This document shows, in pieces, positions 24,573-32,129 of a stretch of DNA of 49,966 nt. Under the pieces are notes generated by a model. It ran no database searches. It was not told where the DNA came from and saw nothing but the letters and a program-made list of their open reading frames with translations. The position numbers and the translations under genes are program-made. The first letter of the stretch is position 1. Every line of letters begins with the position of its first letter. The stretch lies in contig CALODS010000071.1 of assembly GCA_942492225.1 (NCBI GenBank), positions 1 through 49,966 of the forward strand. Direction: 5' to 3'. The stretch comes from JAFGTX01 sp942492225 (GTDB taxonomy: Bacteria > Bacillota > Clostridia > Peptostreptococcales > Acidaminobacteraceae).

Positions 24573-25346
24573 GTGGTAAACACGAAAACTAAAAAAATGC
24601 TAAACCCACCGATTGCTCGAATGGGTGGTAAATCAAAGCTGAGAAAAAGAATTATAGAATTAATTCCAGAGCACACAACGTACATCGAACCATTCTTTGG
24701 TGCGGGATGGGTGTATTTTGGTAAGGAACCTTCCAAAGTTGAAGTAATCAATGATATTGATAGCGAACTAGTGAACATGTTCCAAATGATAAAACATCAT
24801 GCACCAGAAATTGAAAGGATAATGGAATATGATTTTCATTCAAGAGATTTATTTCAACTGATGAAGAAATCAGATATCGAAATGATGACACAAATTCAAC
24901 GTGCTGCAAGATATATGTTACTCGCAAGGATGAGTTATGCAAATAAAATGGGCAACTATGGATACAGTCCAAGCAGTAAACCGAGATCAATTCATAGAGA
25001 CTTATCTTGGATATCTAATCGTTTAGCAAACACTTATGTAGAAAATCTTCCATACGAGAAGCTAATAAAGAAATATGATAGAGAAACAGCTTTTATATTT
25101 GCAGATCCACCGTACTTAGGAACATGTTTAAAGTTTTCTGAAATAGATATTGTATTTGCTTATGAAGAGCACAAAGAGCTCAAGAATATTTTGGAAACTT
25201 GTAAGGGAAAATTTCTACTAACGATAAACGATTGTAATGAGGTTAGGGAATTATACAAAGGCTATAATATTCAAGAAGTAAACGTTAGTTACACTGTAGG
25301 AAAAAATGATCACATAGGAAAAGAATTGATTATCACAAATTATTAG
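24573..25346 (+). CDS. DNA adenine methylase (Dam/D12 class)
   Basis: About 257 residues from a GTG at 24573; the ATG at 24597 is an alternative. The GAGAGG upstream is too close to the GTG for certainty. The fold is clear: IARMGGKSKLRKRIIELIP (SAM-binding N-terminus), YIEPFFGAGWVYF (motif I) and FADPPYLGT (catalytic DPPY). KMGNYGYSPSSKP forms the target-recognition region. No matching restriction enzyme is adjacent, so it is an orphan methylase, as often found on phages and mobile elements. The two SOS boxes upstream suggest it is made during DNA damage or element excision. Methylation target unknown; GATC is common for the family. Confidence 0.85.
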   Translation: MVNTKTKKMLNPPIARMGGKSKLRKRIIELIPEHTTYIEPFFGAGWVYFGKEPSKVEVINDIDSELVNMFQMIKHHAPEIERIMEYDFHSRDLFQLMKKSDIEMMTQIQRAARYMLLARMSYANKMGNYGYSPSSKPRSIHRDLSWISNRLANTYVENLPYEKLIKKYDRETAFIFADPPYLGTCLKFSEIDIVFAYEEHKELKNILETCKGKFLLTINDCNEVRELYKGYNIQEVNVSYTVGKNDHIGKELIITNY

Positions 25347-25354
25347 CAATAAAA

Positions 25355-25388
25355 AAGCAAGTTCTCTATAGTTTTAGAGACTTGCTTT
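25355..25388. terminator. Hairpin after the Dam-like gene
   Basis: AAGCAAGTTCTCTA and TTAGAGACTTGCTT flank a short loop; one strand has AAAA before the stem. The T-run is weak on the plus strand. Confidence 0.65.
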
Positions 25389-25483
25389 GAAAACATTTTA
25401 TGTGATCGATAGGATGCAAATGGTATAATGTGGTAATTGAAATCAACGTAATTAATTATTGTACATTCTTCAACTTATAATAT

Positions 25484-25774
25484 TCATTTAAAATTTTTAG
25501 CAATCTCAATAAGTAAGTTCAATTGTTCAATTTTTAATTGCTTAGTTATGGAAAGCAATTTTGTTTCTTCAGCACGAATTTCATCATTAAAAAAATTTGA
25601 AAGAGAAACATTAAAGGATTCACATATTTTTTCTAATGTGCTAATATCAGCACCTCTTAAATTATTTTCAAGTTTACTAATTGATGATTGAGATACATTT
25701 ATCATATCAGATAATTCTTTAGCAGTTTTATTATTTGATAAACGTAATTTTTTTACTCTAGTACCAATATCCAT
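25484..25774 (-). CDS. XRE-family transcriptional regulator
   Basis: 96 residues, ATG after GAGGTGATGATGAT. A classic HTH_3 domain fills residues 5-60: VKKLRLSNNKTAKELSDMINVSQSSISKLENNLRGADISTLEKICESFNVSLSNFF, with the recognition helix around SQSSISKLE. The C-terminal tail is helical and may dimerise. It diverges from the AbrB-like gene. A perfect TTCCT-AGA-AGGAA palindrome inside that gene's promoter is a likely operator. This is the layout of an immunity repressor in an integrative element. Confidence 0.8.
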   Translation of the reverse strand: MDIGTRVKKLRLSNNKTAKELSDMINVSQSSISKLENNLRGADISTLEKICESFNVSLSNFFNDEIRAEETKLLSITKQLKIEQLNLLIEIAKNFK

Positions 25775-25851
25775 ATCATCATCACCTCACACTTATTCTA
25801 AGGTTTTGAGAAAAATATAACAATTTTAATTGCTAAATTCGAAATTAATCA

Positions 25852-25907
25852 TTGACAATATTTCCTAGAAGGAATAAAATAAAGAAAACAATTTCTAATA
25901 GGGAAAT
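25852..25907 (+). promoter_or_regulatory. Promoter and operator palindromes upstream of the AbrB-like gene
   Basis: TTGACA (25852-25857), a 17-base spacer and TAAAAT (25875-25880) form a near-consensus sigma-A promoter. Inside the spacer TTCCTAGAAGGAA (25862-25874) is a perfect palindrome. A second, looser one, ATTTC-N7-GAAAT, follows at 25891-25907. Binding at the first would block RNA polymerase. Confidence 0.75.
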
Positions 25908-25947
25908 TCAGCGAATGTATAAAAAAATTAAAAGGAGAGTTAAAACG

Positions 25948-26196
25948 ATGAAATCAACAGGTGTAGTAAGAAAAGTAGACGAATTAGGAAGAGTGGTAAT
26001 ACCGAAAGAATTAAGAGATAATTTGAAGATTAGCGCACAAGATCCAATGGAGATATTCGTACATGAAAATAGAATCATACTGAGCAAGTATGTACCAGGA
26101 TGTATCTTTTGTCCTCAAATATCAGACTTAATAGAGTTTGAAGGGAAGAAAGTATGTAAGAGTTGTTTAACTAAAATGATTCAAATTAAAAAGTAG
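25948..26196 (+). CDS. AbrB/SpoVT-like regulator with C-terminal zinc-binding Cys pairs
   Basis: 82 residues from the ATG at 25948, which has AAAGGAGAG at proper distance; the frame opens earlier at 25852 but that region is the promoter. MKSTGVVRKVDELGRVVIPKELRDNL is the swapped-hairpin DNA-binding domain of AbrB (PF04014). The C-terminus differs from AbrB: CIFCPQISDL … GKKVCKSCL gives two CxxC pairs that could bind one zinc. Such short forms occur on clostridial mobile elements. Target genes are probably in the adjacent integration module. Confidence 0.8.
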   Translation: MKSTGVVRKVDELGRVVIPKELRDNLKISAQDPMEIFVHENRIILSKYVPGCIFCPQISDLIEFEGKKVCKSCLTKMIQIKK

Positions 26197-26272
26197 GATT
26201 AATATTTTTTTAGTGTAATTGAAAGTATAGTTTTTAAATATTTTCGGAGAATTAACAGTTAGGAGTGATTGC

Positions 26273-26471
26273 ATGAAAGTGTCTGGAGACAAGACTAAGG
26301 CACTAAGAGATTCGTTGGATAAATCACGAGAGGAAGTTGCCGTAGCATCCAAAATTACTAAAGCCTATATAGGTAAGATAGAGCGTGGCGACAGTATCAG
26401 TCGCTTGTGATATAACCAAGTGTCTAGACGTACACCTTGATGAACTTCTTATAGAAGAGAAGGAGCGGTAA
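26273..26471 (+). pseudogene. Small XRE-type HTH gene, frameshifted
   Basis: ATG at 26273 with AGGAGTGATT upstream. It reads MKVSGDKTKALRDSLDKSREEVAVAS, then KAYIGKIERGD, an HTH_3 domain, and stops early at 26408. In another frame the normal end of such a domain follows: VACDITKCLDVHLDELLIEE, with the stop at 26469-26471. One extra base near 26400 explains the break. The restored product is about 66 residues. The restored stop ends one base before the next ATG (26473), consistent with coupled translation. Confidence 0.6.
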
Positions 26472-26472
26472 A

Positions 26473-26751
26473 ATGGATATTAAATATCAAAAGGTTGATA
26501 CATTAATAATATATGAGAATCAGTTATACAAGAAACTAAGTAGTATTAGACAAGAAATATTAAAAATCAATCAATTCATAAGCATGCCGAACTCGCCTTT
26601 TGAACTTAGAGGTGAATGTACTAATCTTAGAGAAGAGTTTGCTAAGCTAAATCAAGATTTAGTCCTAGTAGAGAATCAAATAAAAAAGTACAAAAAAGAA
26701 AAAAGTACCGTCCGCCAAGAAAGTACTTTAAAAAAAACTACGAATCATTAA
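26473..26751 (+). CDS. Small coiled-coil protein
   Basis: 92 residues, ATG with GAGAAGGAGCGG upstream. It is mostly helical with two likely coiled-coil stretches (YENQLYKKLSSIRQEILKIN; LREEFAKLNQDLVLVENQIKKY) and a basic, disordered tail. No family recognised. It immediately follows the broken XRE gene and belongs to the element's regulatory cluster. Confidence 0.55.
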   Translation: MDIKYQKVDTLIIYENQLYKKLSSIRQEILKINQFISMPNSPFELRGECTNLREEFAKLNQDLVLVENQIKKYKKEKSTVRQESTLKKTTNH

Positions 26752-26863
26752 ACGATAATATCTAATGAAACGACTCTATTAATATAATTATATCATAAGA
26801 AACATATGTTTGTTCAATAAATATTATCGTTCACAATTTGTTAAAAAATGAGGTGAACATGTA

Positions 26864-27439
26864 ATGGATAACTTAGTAAGCTTTGCAGATCATACATGGA
26901 TGGATGTCCTTTATCAGAATAAGGAACTACTATCTAGCTTAAATGTATATGATGCAACACTAAAAGAAGAGCTACAACTTAACCATGAAAATACAATAGG
27001 ACAAGTACAGCGAGAAGTAGTAGGATCTATTAAAAGCGAAATCAAAGACAATATTAAAGATGCTGAAGAACGAATACTTTTTGAGTTCCAGGCATACACT
27101 GAAGATGACATTATAAATTCAAAATTAACCGAGAGAGAAACGAAAGTTTTAAGACTTCGTATGATACATGATAGATGCATAACGGTTGCGGAAATATTAA
27201 AAGTAGAACCCCAATCGATATACAAATCCTATTTAATTGGAATTAAGAAGATTAAGAAGTATAGGAAGTATAAGACTGCTGGAGAAGATCGGTTGAATAG
27301 ATTATCGACGCAGCAGCTATCAATTTATAGATTTATACAAGAAGGGTATAAGAATAAAGAGATTGCAAAGCAGTTAACATTGACGCCTGCAGTAGTTAAA
27401 ACACAAAAGTCCAGGATTAAGAAATTAGGATTACTGTAA
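26864..27439 (+). CDS. Regulator with two sigma-4/LuxR-like HTH units
   Basis: 191 residues from an ATG with GAGGTG. The N-terminal ~75 residues are helical and acidic. Residues ~82-125 read LTERETKVLRLRMIHDRCITVAEILKVEPQSIYKSY, a sigma region 4/LuxR-type HTH. Residues ~145-190 repeat the pattern: LSTQQLSIYRFIQEGYKNKEIAKQLTLTPAVVKTQKSRI. Such double-HTH proteins resemble late-gene activators of phages and integrative elements. It may activate the recombinase genes downstream. A short hairpin (27455-27473) follows the stop. Confidence 0.65.
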   Translation: MDNLVSFADHTWMDVLYQNKELLSSLNVYDATLKEELQLNHENTIGQVQREVVGSIKSEIKDNIKDAEERILFEFQAYTEDDIINSKLTERETKVLRLRMIHDRCITVAEILKVEPQSIYKSYLIGIKKIKKYRKYKTAGEDRLNRLSTQQLSIYRFIQEGYKNKEIAKQLTLTPAVVKTQKSRIKKLGLL

Positions 27440-27454
27440 AAAGGTAAACAAAAA

Positions 27455-27473
27455 GGTATGAGAAACTCATACC
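27455..27473 (+). terminator. Short hairpin after the double-HTH gene
   Basis: GGTATGAG-AAA-CTCATACC, a perfect 8-bp stem, followed by TTATTGG. It lacks a strong T-run, so it is a weak terminator or attenuator. The region 27474-27758 has a 50-codon open stretch (about 27536-27691, ELSDRGITIYAEDIENLLNL) without a clear start codon or ribosome site. Confidence 0.5.
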
Positions 27474-27714
27474 TTATTGGTGTGTAATTGTAAAATTTAT
27501 TCAGTGACAATTTCTGCTCACACATTTATATTGAGAATGAAATTTTTTCGAAAGAAACGTTGTTGCAAGAGCTTTCTGATAGAGGCATTACAATTTATGC
27601 TGAGGATATTGAGAATCTACTAAATCTAAAAGCAGGTACGTTAACGATTAATAAGAGCGATAATAATGTAGTACCTTTAAGAATTAAATAAAATGGACTG
27701 ATACTCAATTTAAG

Positions 27715-27737
27715 CAAGCCGAAAGGCTTGTTTTTTA
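27715..27737 (+). terminator. Rho-independent terminator upstream of the recombinase leader genes
   Basis: CAAGCC-GAAA-GGCTTG with a GNRA-type tetraloop, followed by TTTTTTATT. Confidence 0.8.
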
Positions 27738-27758
27738 TTGCAGTAAATGGAGGAAGAC

Positions 27759-27905
27759 ATGAAAGACTATCACAATAACAATTGTATAATGATGACTGTT
27801 GCCAAAGCTAAGAATCAGTTTGGTAAGCAAAATTATAGAATTATACGAAATCTTCCCCCAAGCAAGAAGCCAATAGATAAGAAGAATGGGAGAATAATAA
27901 AATGA
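27759..27905 (+). CDS. Small basic protein upstream of the recombinase
   Basis: 48 residues, ATG after TGGAGGAAG. It begins MKDYHNNNCIMMTVAKAKNQFG and ends basic (KKPIDKKNGRIIK). Its stop overlaps the next ATG (ATGA). Short ORFs of this kind often precede large serine recombinase genes in clostridial elements; their role is not known to me. Confidence 0.5.
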   Translation: MKDYHNNNCIMMTVAKAKNQFGKQNYRIIRNLPPSKKPIDKKNGRIIK

Positions 27906-28036
27906 TTAGAAATGTAAAACATACTAACTTAAACAGTAAATCAGTTGTGAATGGATTTAAAAGTATCTTCAACGATCGAGTAGAAGATAGGAAGAATCTT
28001 TATTTAAGAGGCCAGTCAAAACATGACAAAAAATAG
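27902..28036 (+). CDS. Small ORF overlapping the recombinase start
   Basis: 44 residues, starting in the ATGA overlap with the previous gene and ending 14 bases inside the recombinase gene. MIRNVKHTNLNSKSVVNGF and a basic C-terminus. The chain of overlaps suggests translational coupling into the recombinase, which lacks a strong ribosome binding site of its own. Confidence 0.45.
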   Translation: MIRNVKHTNLNSKSVVNGFKSIFNDRVEDRKNLYLRGQSKHDKK

Positions 28037-29585
28037 AGTATACGGTTACGCAAGAATCTCTAAGGATGATGAGGATAAGCGCGAAAGTATAGAGACACAA
28101 ATAGAGATGATTGAGACTTATTGCCGTGATAAGGGGTTAATACTTCACGAGATTTTCTCTGATAATGACGTGAGTGGGTTAACCTTTGACAGACCTCAGT
28201 TTAATATATTGAAGGGCCTTATTGATCAAGATGAAGTTGATACCCTTATTTTAAAAGATTTGTCACGTCTGGGACGTAATAGTGCTAGAGTGTCTGACTT
28301 TTTAGATATGCTCCAAGTTAAGCAGATACGCCTTATACTTATCAGTGACAATCATGATGGTATATTTGCAGCTTCTGATAGTAGTAGGGATATGCTTGAT
28401 ATGAAATCTTTGTTCAACCAGTTTTACTCAAGGGATTTAAGCAGAAAGATCACTTCTAACATGCGCCAGATTATGAAGCGTAAAGAGGGATTAGTACTGA
28501 TACCGTCCTATGGATACTATAAGGATCCACTGAATAAAAATAATCTTTTGATAGATGATGAAGCTGCAGAGGTTGTTAGGTATATTTTCAGTCTATATCT
28601 CAATGATTATGGAGCTAAGAATATCAGTAAGATTCTAAATGATAAGAATATAGATACCCCATCTGTTCACAGGGCTAAGAAAAATATGCGTGGTAATAAC
28701 CCAGCTTGGAAGACAGGGCATTTATGGTATGCTACTTCAATAACTAAAATACTTTCAAATGATGTTTATGTTGGAACTTTACGATGTGGTGTAACAAAGA
28801 AGACGAAGATTAAAGGGAATTCTATTGCAACGCCTGAAGAAGAACACATAATACATCTGGATCACCACGAGTCGATTATTACAAAAGAAACATTCGAACG
28901 TGCTCAACAAGTCAGAGAGAACAGACAAATTAACAAGACAAAAGGCACAAATAAAAAGATCCATAAGTATGCCGGTTTATTAAAATGTGGTGATTGCGGT
29001 AATGGATTTGTCGTACGTAAGTGGACAACAAAGACCTATGGGTTGAGAAAACAGTATAGATGTACTTCGTATCATAAATACGGTAAGTGTACAGACCATG
29101 GAATCATGGAGAACGAAATGGATTCAGTTATATTTGATGAACTGTCGAAACAGCTTGAGTTAAATAAACATATACTTGAAAATTACGACAAGACTTTAAG
29201 TAATAATGACGAGCCCAAACTGATTAAGGATTTAAAGTCTTATGAGTTGGAGTATCAACAAAAGAACCAGGAAATAAAGAACTACTCAAGGCAATTAGCA
29301 AAAGGTCTTATTGATGAAGATATGTTTCTTGAGCTATCAGGGGAAAGTAAAAAGCGAATTATCTTTCTGAAAGACAAGATCAATCAGCTAAGAGAAATGT
29401 CAGATAAAAAGGACTACCATAAGAAACTAATTATTAAATCTATTGATTTTTTAAGAGAAGTACTAAATAAAAATGACTTAAGTAATGGAGAATTAGCATC
29501 TTTGATTGAGAAGATTATTGTTACTGAAGCTGAAATAAACGGTGAGCTGGGTGTGGATATTGAGATAGTATGGAAGGAGATATAA
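28023..29585 (+). CDS. Large serine recombinase (site-specific integrase)
   Basis: 520 residues. The resolvase domain (about 1-150) has VYGYARISKDD with the nucleophilic Ser near 14, then LILKDLSRLGRNS. The Recombinase domain (about 165-270) has IPSYGYYKDPLNKNNLLIDDEAAEVVRYIFSLYL. A zinc ribbon follows near 315-350 (CGDCGNGF … CTSYHKYGKC), then a long coiled coil and a C-terminal end (ELASLIEKIIVTEAEIN). This is the usual order in integrases of phages and ICE-like elements. It stands 32 bases from a truncated tRNA-Leu, so it most likely catalysed insertion of the element into that gene. Intact and probably active. Confidence 0.92.
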   Translation: MTKNRVYGYARISKDDEDKRESIETQIEMIETYCRDKGLILHEIFSDNDVSGLTFDRPQFNILKGLIDQDEVDTLILKDLSRLGRNSARVSDFLDMLQVKQIRLILISDNHDGIFAASDSSRDMLDMKSLFNQFYSRDLSRKITSNMRQIMKRKEGLVLIPSYGYYKDPLNKNNLLIDDEAAEVVRYIFSLYLNDYGAKNISKILNDKNIDTPSVHRAKKNMRGNNPAWKTGHLWYATSITKILSNDVYVGTLRCGVTKKTKIKGNSIATPEEEHIIHLDHHESIITKETFERAQQVRENRQINKTKGTNKKIHKYAGLLKCGDCGNGFVVRKWTTKTYGLRKQYRCTSYHKYGKCTDHGIMENEMDSVIFDELSKQLELNKHILENYDKTLSNNDEPKLIKDLKSYELEYQQKNQEIKNYSRQLAKGLIDEDMFLELSGESKKRIIFLKDKINQLREMSDKKDYHKKLIIKSIDFLREVLNKNDLSNGELASLIEKIIVTEAEINGELGVDIEIVWKEI

Positions 29586-29617
29586 ATACGTTTTATTGTT
29601 AATGAAGTAAACTACTC

Positions 29618-29670
29618 TTGAGGGCCGTGTGTTTTAGGACGTATGGGTTCAAGTCCCATCACCCGCACCA
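29618..29670 (+). tRNA. 3' fragment of tRNA-Leu(GAG) at the element boundary
   Basis: TTGAGGG (29618-29624) is the anticodon loop with GAG. It is followed by CCGTG (3' strand of the anticodon stem), a long variable arm as in class II tRNAs, the T arm ATGGG-TTCAAGT-CCCAT, the acceptor strand CACCCGC, A and an encoded CCA. The bases just upstream (GTAAACTACTC) cannot form the other strand of the anticodon stem, and no D arm or GCGGGTG acceptor strand precedes it. The gene is therefore cut at the anticodon loop by the element. Not a functional tRNA as it stands. Confidence 0.8.
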
Positions 29671-29671
29671 A

Positions 29672-29716
29672 AACAAAAGAAACACCACTTAATTTGTGGT
29701 GTTTCTTTTGTTTTTT
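29672..29716 (+). terminator. Terminator of the tRNA gene
   Basis: CAAAAGAAACACCACTTAA and its complement form a long stem around 29676-29711, followed by TTTTTTG. It lies directly after the CCA end and is chromosomal rather than element DNA. Confidence 0.85.
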
Positions 29717-29754
29717 GTGACTATAGTTGAATCATTCTATCGTCATCAAATACT

Positions 29755-30777
29755 TTAGGTCAATGATTTTAATGTTTCTATAAACCCTTCAACTTTTTCT
29801 TCGGTAGTTGCCCAAGACGTTATGAGTCGTATGGCAACACCGCTTTCTGTTTCACTCCATCTATAAAAAGCATATTGCTGTTCAAGTGATGCGACAATAG
29901 TTTCAGGGAATATTGGGAATACTTGATTTGAGGGCGCATCTGATAAAAAACCGTATCCTGCATCAGCAATACCACTCCGCAGTATCGAGGCCATATTATT
30001 TGCGTGTTGTGCCAAATCAAAGAATAGATGGTCTTTAAACAGTTCTATGAATTGTAAAGCAAGTAGGCGTCCCTTTGCGAGTAATGCACCTTTTTGTTTA
30101 ATATGAAATCTAAACTCTTTTCCAAGTGTTAGGTTAGAAATGATCAAGGCTTCTCCAAATAAAGCGCCATTTTTTGTTCCACCAATATAAAAGGCATCTG
30201 TATATGTTGCTAAGTCATTTAAGGAAATATCATTAGCACTCGACGTTAAAGCAGATCCCAAACGTGCACCATCCAAAAATAGTAGTAGATCGTTCTCCTG
30301 ACAAAAGTGGTAGAGGTTAATTAATTCTTCTTTTAAATAGATTGAACCTATTTCTGTTGAATTTGATATATAAACCAATTTAGGTTTAACCATATGTTCA
30401 TCTGTATGGTGGGAAAGTGCTGCTTTAATGTCTTGTACAGTCAACTTACCGTTTAATCCTGGCATGGCAATTATTTTATGTCCAGTTGCTTCAATCGCTC
30501 CTGTTTCATGTACACAAACATGACCAGTTGTAGCAGCGATAACGGCTTCGTGAGGCCGAAGAAATGCAGAAATAGCAGTAAGGTTTGTTTGTGTACCACC
30601 TACAAAGAAATGGATATCAAGATGATCAATACCGATAGTCTTTGCAATTAATGTTTTTGCTTTTTTCGTATATTCATCATCGCCATATCCTTCAGATTGT
30701 TCCATGTTAGTAGAAGTTATAGCCGCAATTATTCTGGGATGTGCACCTTCACTATAATCATTTTTAAAACTATACAT
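29755..30777 (-). CDS. ltaE: Low-specificity L-threonine aldolase
   Basis: 340 residues, ATG after CTAGGAGG. A PLP-dependent fold type I enzyme that splits threonine to glycine and acetaldehyde. It begins with FKNDYSEGAHPRI, has FVGGTQTNLTAI for phosphate binding, LFLDGARLGSAL with the PLP-binding Asp, and YIGGTKNGALFG with the Lys that forms the Schiff base (near residue 203). Length is normal. It is the first gene right of the tRNA fragment and is convergent with the island. Confidence 0.9.
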   Translation of the reverse strand: MYSFKNDYSEGAHPRIIAAITSTNMEQSEGYGDDEYTKKAKTLIAKTIGIDHLDIHFFVGGTQTNLTAISAFLRPHEAVIAATTGHVCVHETGAIEATGHKIIAMPGLNGKLTVQDIKAALSHHTDEHMVKPKLVYISNSTEIGSIYLKEELINLYHFCQENDLLLFLDGARLGSALTSSANDISLNDLATYTDAFYIGGTKNGALFGEALIISNLTLGKEFRFHIKQKGALLAKGRLLALQFIELFKDHLFFDLAQHANNMASILRSGIADAGYGFLSDAPSNQVFPIFPETIVASLEQQYAFYRWSETESGVAIRLITSWATTEEKVEGFIETLKSLT

Positions 30778-30868
30778 ATATAAGCCTCCTAGCTAATTAT
30801 CTAAATATTATGTTATCGTAAGACGTTAGGTTTAGCAATGCCTATATATTTTTTTGTGGTTGAATGCT

Positions 30869-31897
30869 TTAGAGTTGATCAGCAATTTCGTAGATGAGAC
30901 GTTTGGAGTCATCCCAACCAATACAAGCATCTGTAATTGATTGTCCAAAGGTTGTTCCTGAAACGTCTTGACTTCCGTCTACTAAATAACTTTCAATCAT
31001 TAGTCCTTTGATCATGTGATTTATTTCAGGATTGTGTTTCATATTTCTAATAATCTCCATTGCAATTCTAGGTTGTTCCATGTGTTTTTTCATTGAATTG
31101 GCATGGTTACAATCAACAATGAGTGAAGGATTATCCAGTTGACGTTTGTGATATTGTTCAACAACATACATAAGATCTTCATAATGATAATTAGGTATAT
31201 TACGTCCATATTGATTGACAGCACCTCTTAAAATACCATGTGCTGTTGGATTACCTGAAGTTTGAACCTCGTTACCATTGTAGATGAATATATGGGGCAG
31301 TTGCGCTGCTTTAATTGAGTTAAGCATAACGCCAATATCACCACTTGTCGGATTTTTCATTCCAACAGCGGTATCGACACCACTTACTGTTAAGCGATGC
31401 TTTTGATTTTCTACAGAACGTGCACCTACAGCTATATAACTGAGAAGATCCTCAACATAACCTAAATTTGTTGGATAAAGCATTTCATCAGCAGAGCTTA
31501 AGTGAGATTCTTTGAGTACTGCTATTTGCATTTCTCTGATTGCTTTTATGCCTTCTACCATATTCGGTTCAGCAAGAGGATTTGGCTGATGCATCATACC
31601 TTTGTAACCTTCGCCAGTGGTTCTAGGTTTATTGGTATATACACGAGGTATAATGAGTATTTTTTCTTTAACTTTATCCTGTACCTCAGCAAGCTTAGAA
31701 ACATAACTACTAACGGCATCACGGTTATGTGCAGAACAAGGACCTATAATCAGTATAAATCGTTTATCACGTCCTAAAAATATATTGTTGATAGCGTCGT
31801 CTCTTAGCTTTTTTATGGCTGCCAATTCAGCACTAAGTGGTATAAGCTGACGAATTTCATCTGGTGATGGGATTTTTGCGATAACTTCAAATGCCAT
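30869..31897 (-). CDS. aroG: 3-deoxy-7-phosphoheptulonate (DAHP) synthase, class I
   Basis: 342 residues, ATG after AAGGAGG. It makes DAHP from PEP and erythrose 4-phosphate, the first step of aromatic amino acid synthesis. Family motifs are all present: LIIGPCSAHN, PRVYTNKPRTTGEGYKG, VGARSVENQKHR, VGMKNPTSGD, IVDCNHANSMK and VDGSQDVSGTTFGQSITD. It resembles the AroF/AroG/AroH type without an extra regulatory domain. No T-box or trp-type leader is visible upstream; only a short CCTTG…CAAGG hairpin lies before the start. Confidence 0.92.
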   Translation of the reverse strand: MAFEVIAKIPSPDEIRQLIPLSAELAAIKKLRDDAINNIFLGRDKRFILIIGPCSAHNRDAVSSYVSKLAEVQDKVKEKILIIPRVYTNKPRTTGEGYKGMMHQPNPLAEPNMVEGIKAIREMQIAVLKESHLSSADEMLYPTNLGYVEDLLSYIAVGARSVENQKHRLTVSGVDTAVGMKNPTSGDIGVMLNSIKAAQLPHIFIYNGNEVQTSGNPTAHGILRGAVNQYGRNIPNYHYEDLMYVVEQYHKRQLDNPSLIVDCNHANSMKKHMEQPRIAMEIIRNMKHNPEINHMIKGLMIESYLVDGSQDVSGTTFGQSITDACIGWDDSKRLIYEIADQL

Positions 31898-32081
31898 GTG
31901 ATGTTCCTCCTTATATTTTTATTGACCTTGCATTTTCAAGGTATAGGGATAAATATAGCAAAGGGTTAATCGAAAAGCAATGCTTCTTATTAAAACAATA
32001 AAAAAAAGGGTAGGGTTTAGAAAGCTTAAAATAGTGTAAGTAGTCACATTATTGTTTTCAACATTTTGTTGAAGTCATCAA

Positions 32082-32113
32082 CAAAAAAAGAACTATCTCA
32101 AAAAAGACAGTTC
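32082..32113 (-). terminator. Terminator of the chemoreceptor gene
   Basis: On the minus strand GAACTGTC, a T6 loop and GAGATAGTTC form a stem (one bulge) followed by TTTTTTTG. Confidence 0.8.
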
Positions 32114-32129
32114 ATTAAATGTAGATTCA

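Noticed and set aside
27480..27691. Open stretch of about 50 codons after the double-HTH gene
   Set aside because: It has no convincing start codon or ribosome site and overlaps another open frame; mentioned only as a possible gene remnant.
29618..29670. Complete tRNA-Leu gene
   Set aside because: The acceptor 5' strand, D arm and 5' strand of the anticodon stem are missing upstream; only the 3' part from the anticodon loop is present.
31898..32040. T-box or trp-type leader before the DAHP synthase gene
   Set aside because: The minus strand upstream of the start has only a short CCTTG/CAAGG hairpin and lacks the T-box sequence and a terminator/antiterminator pair.
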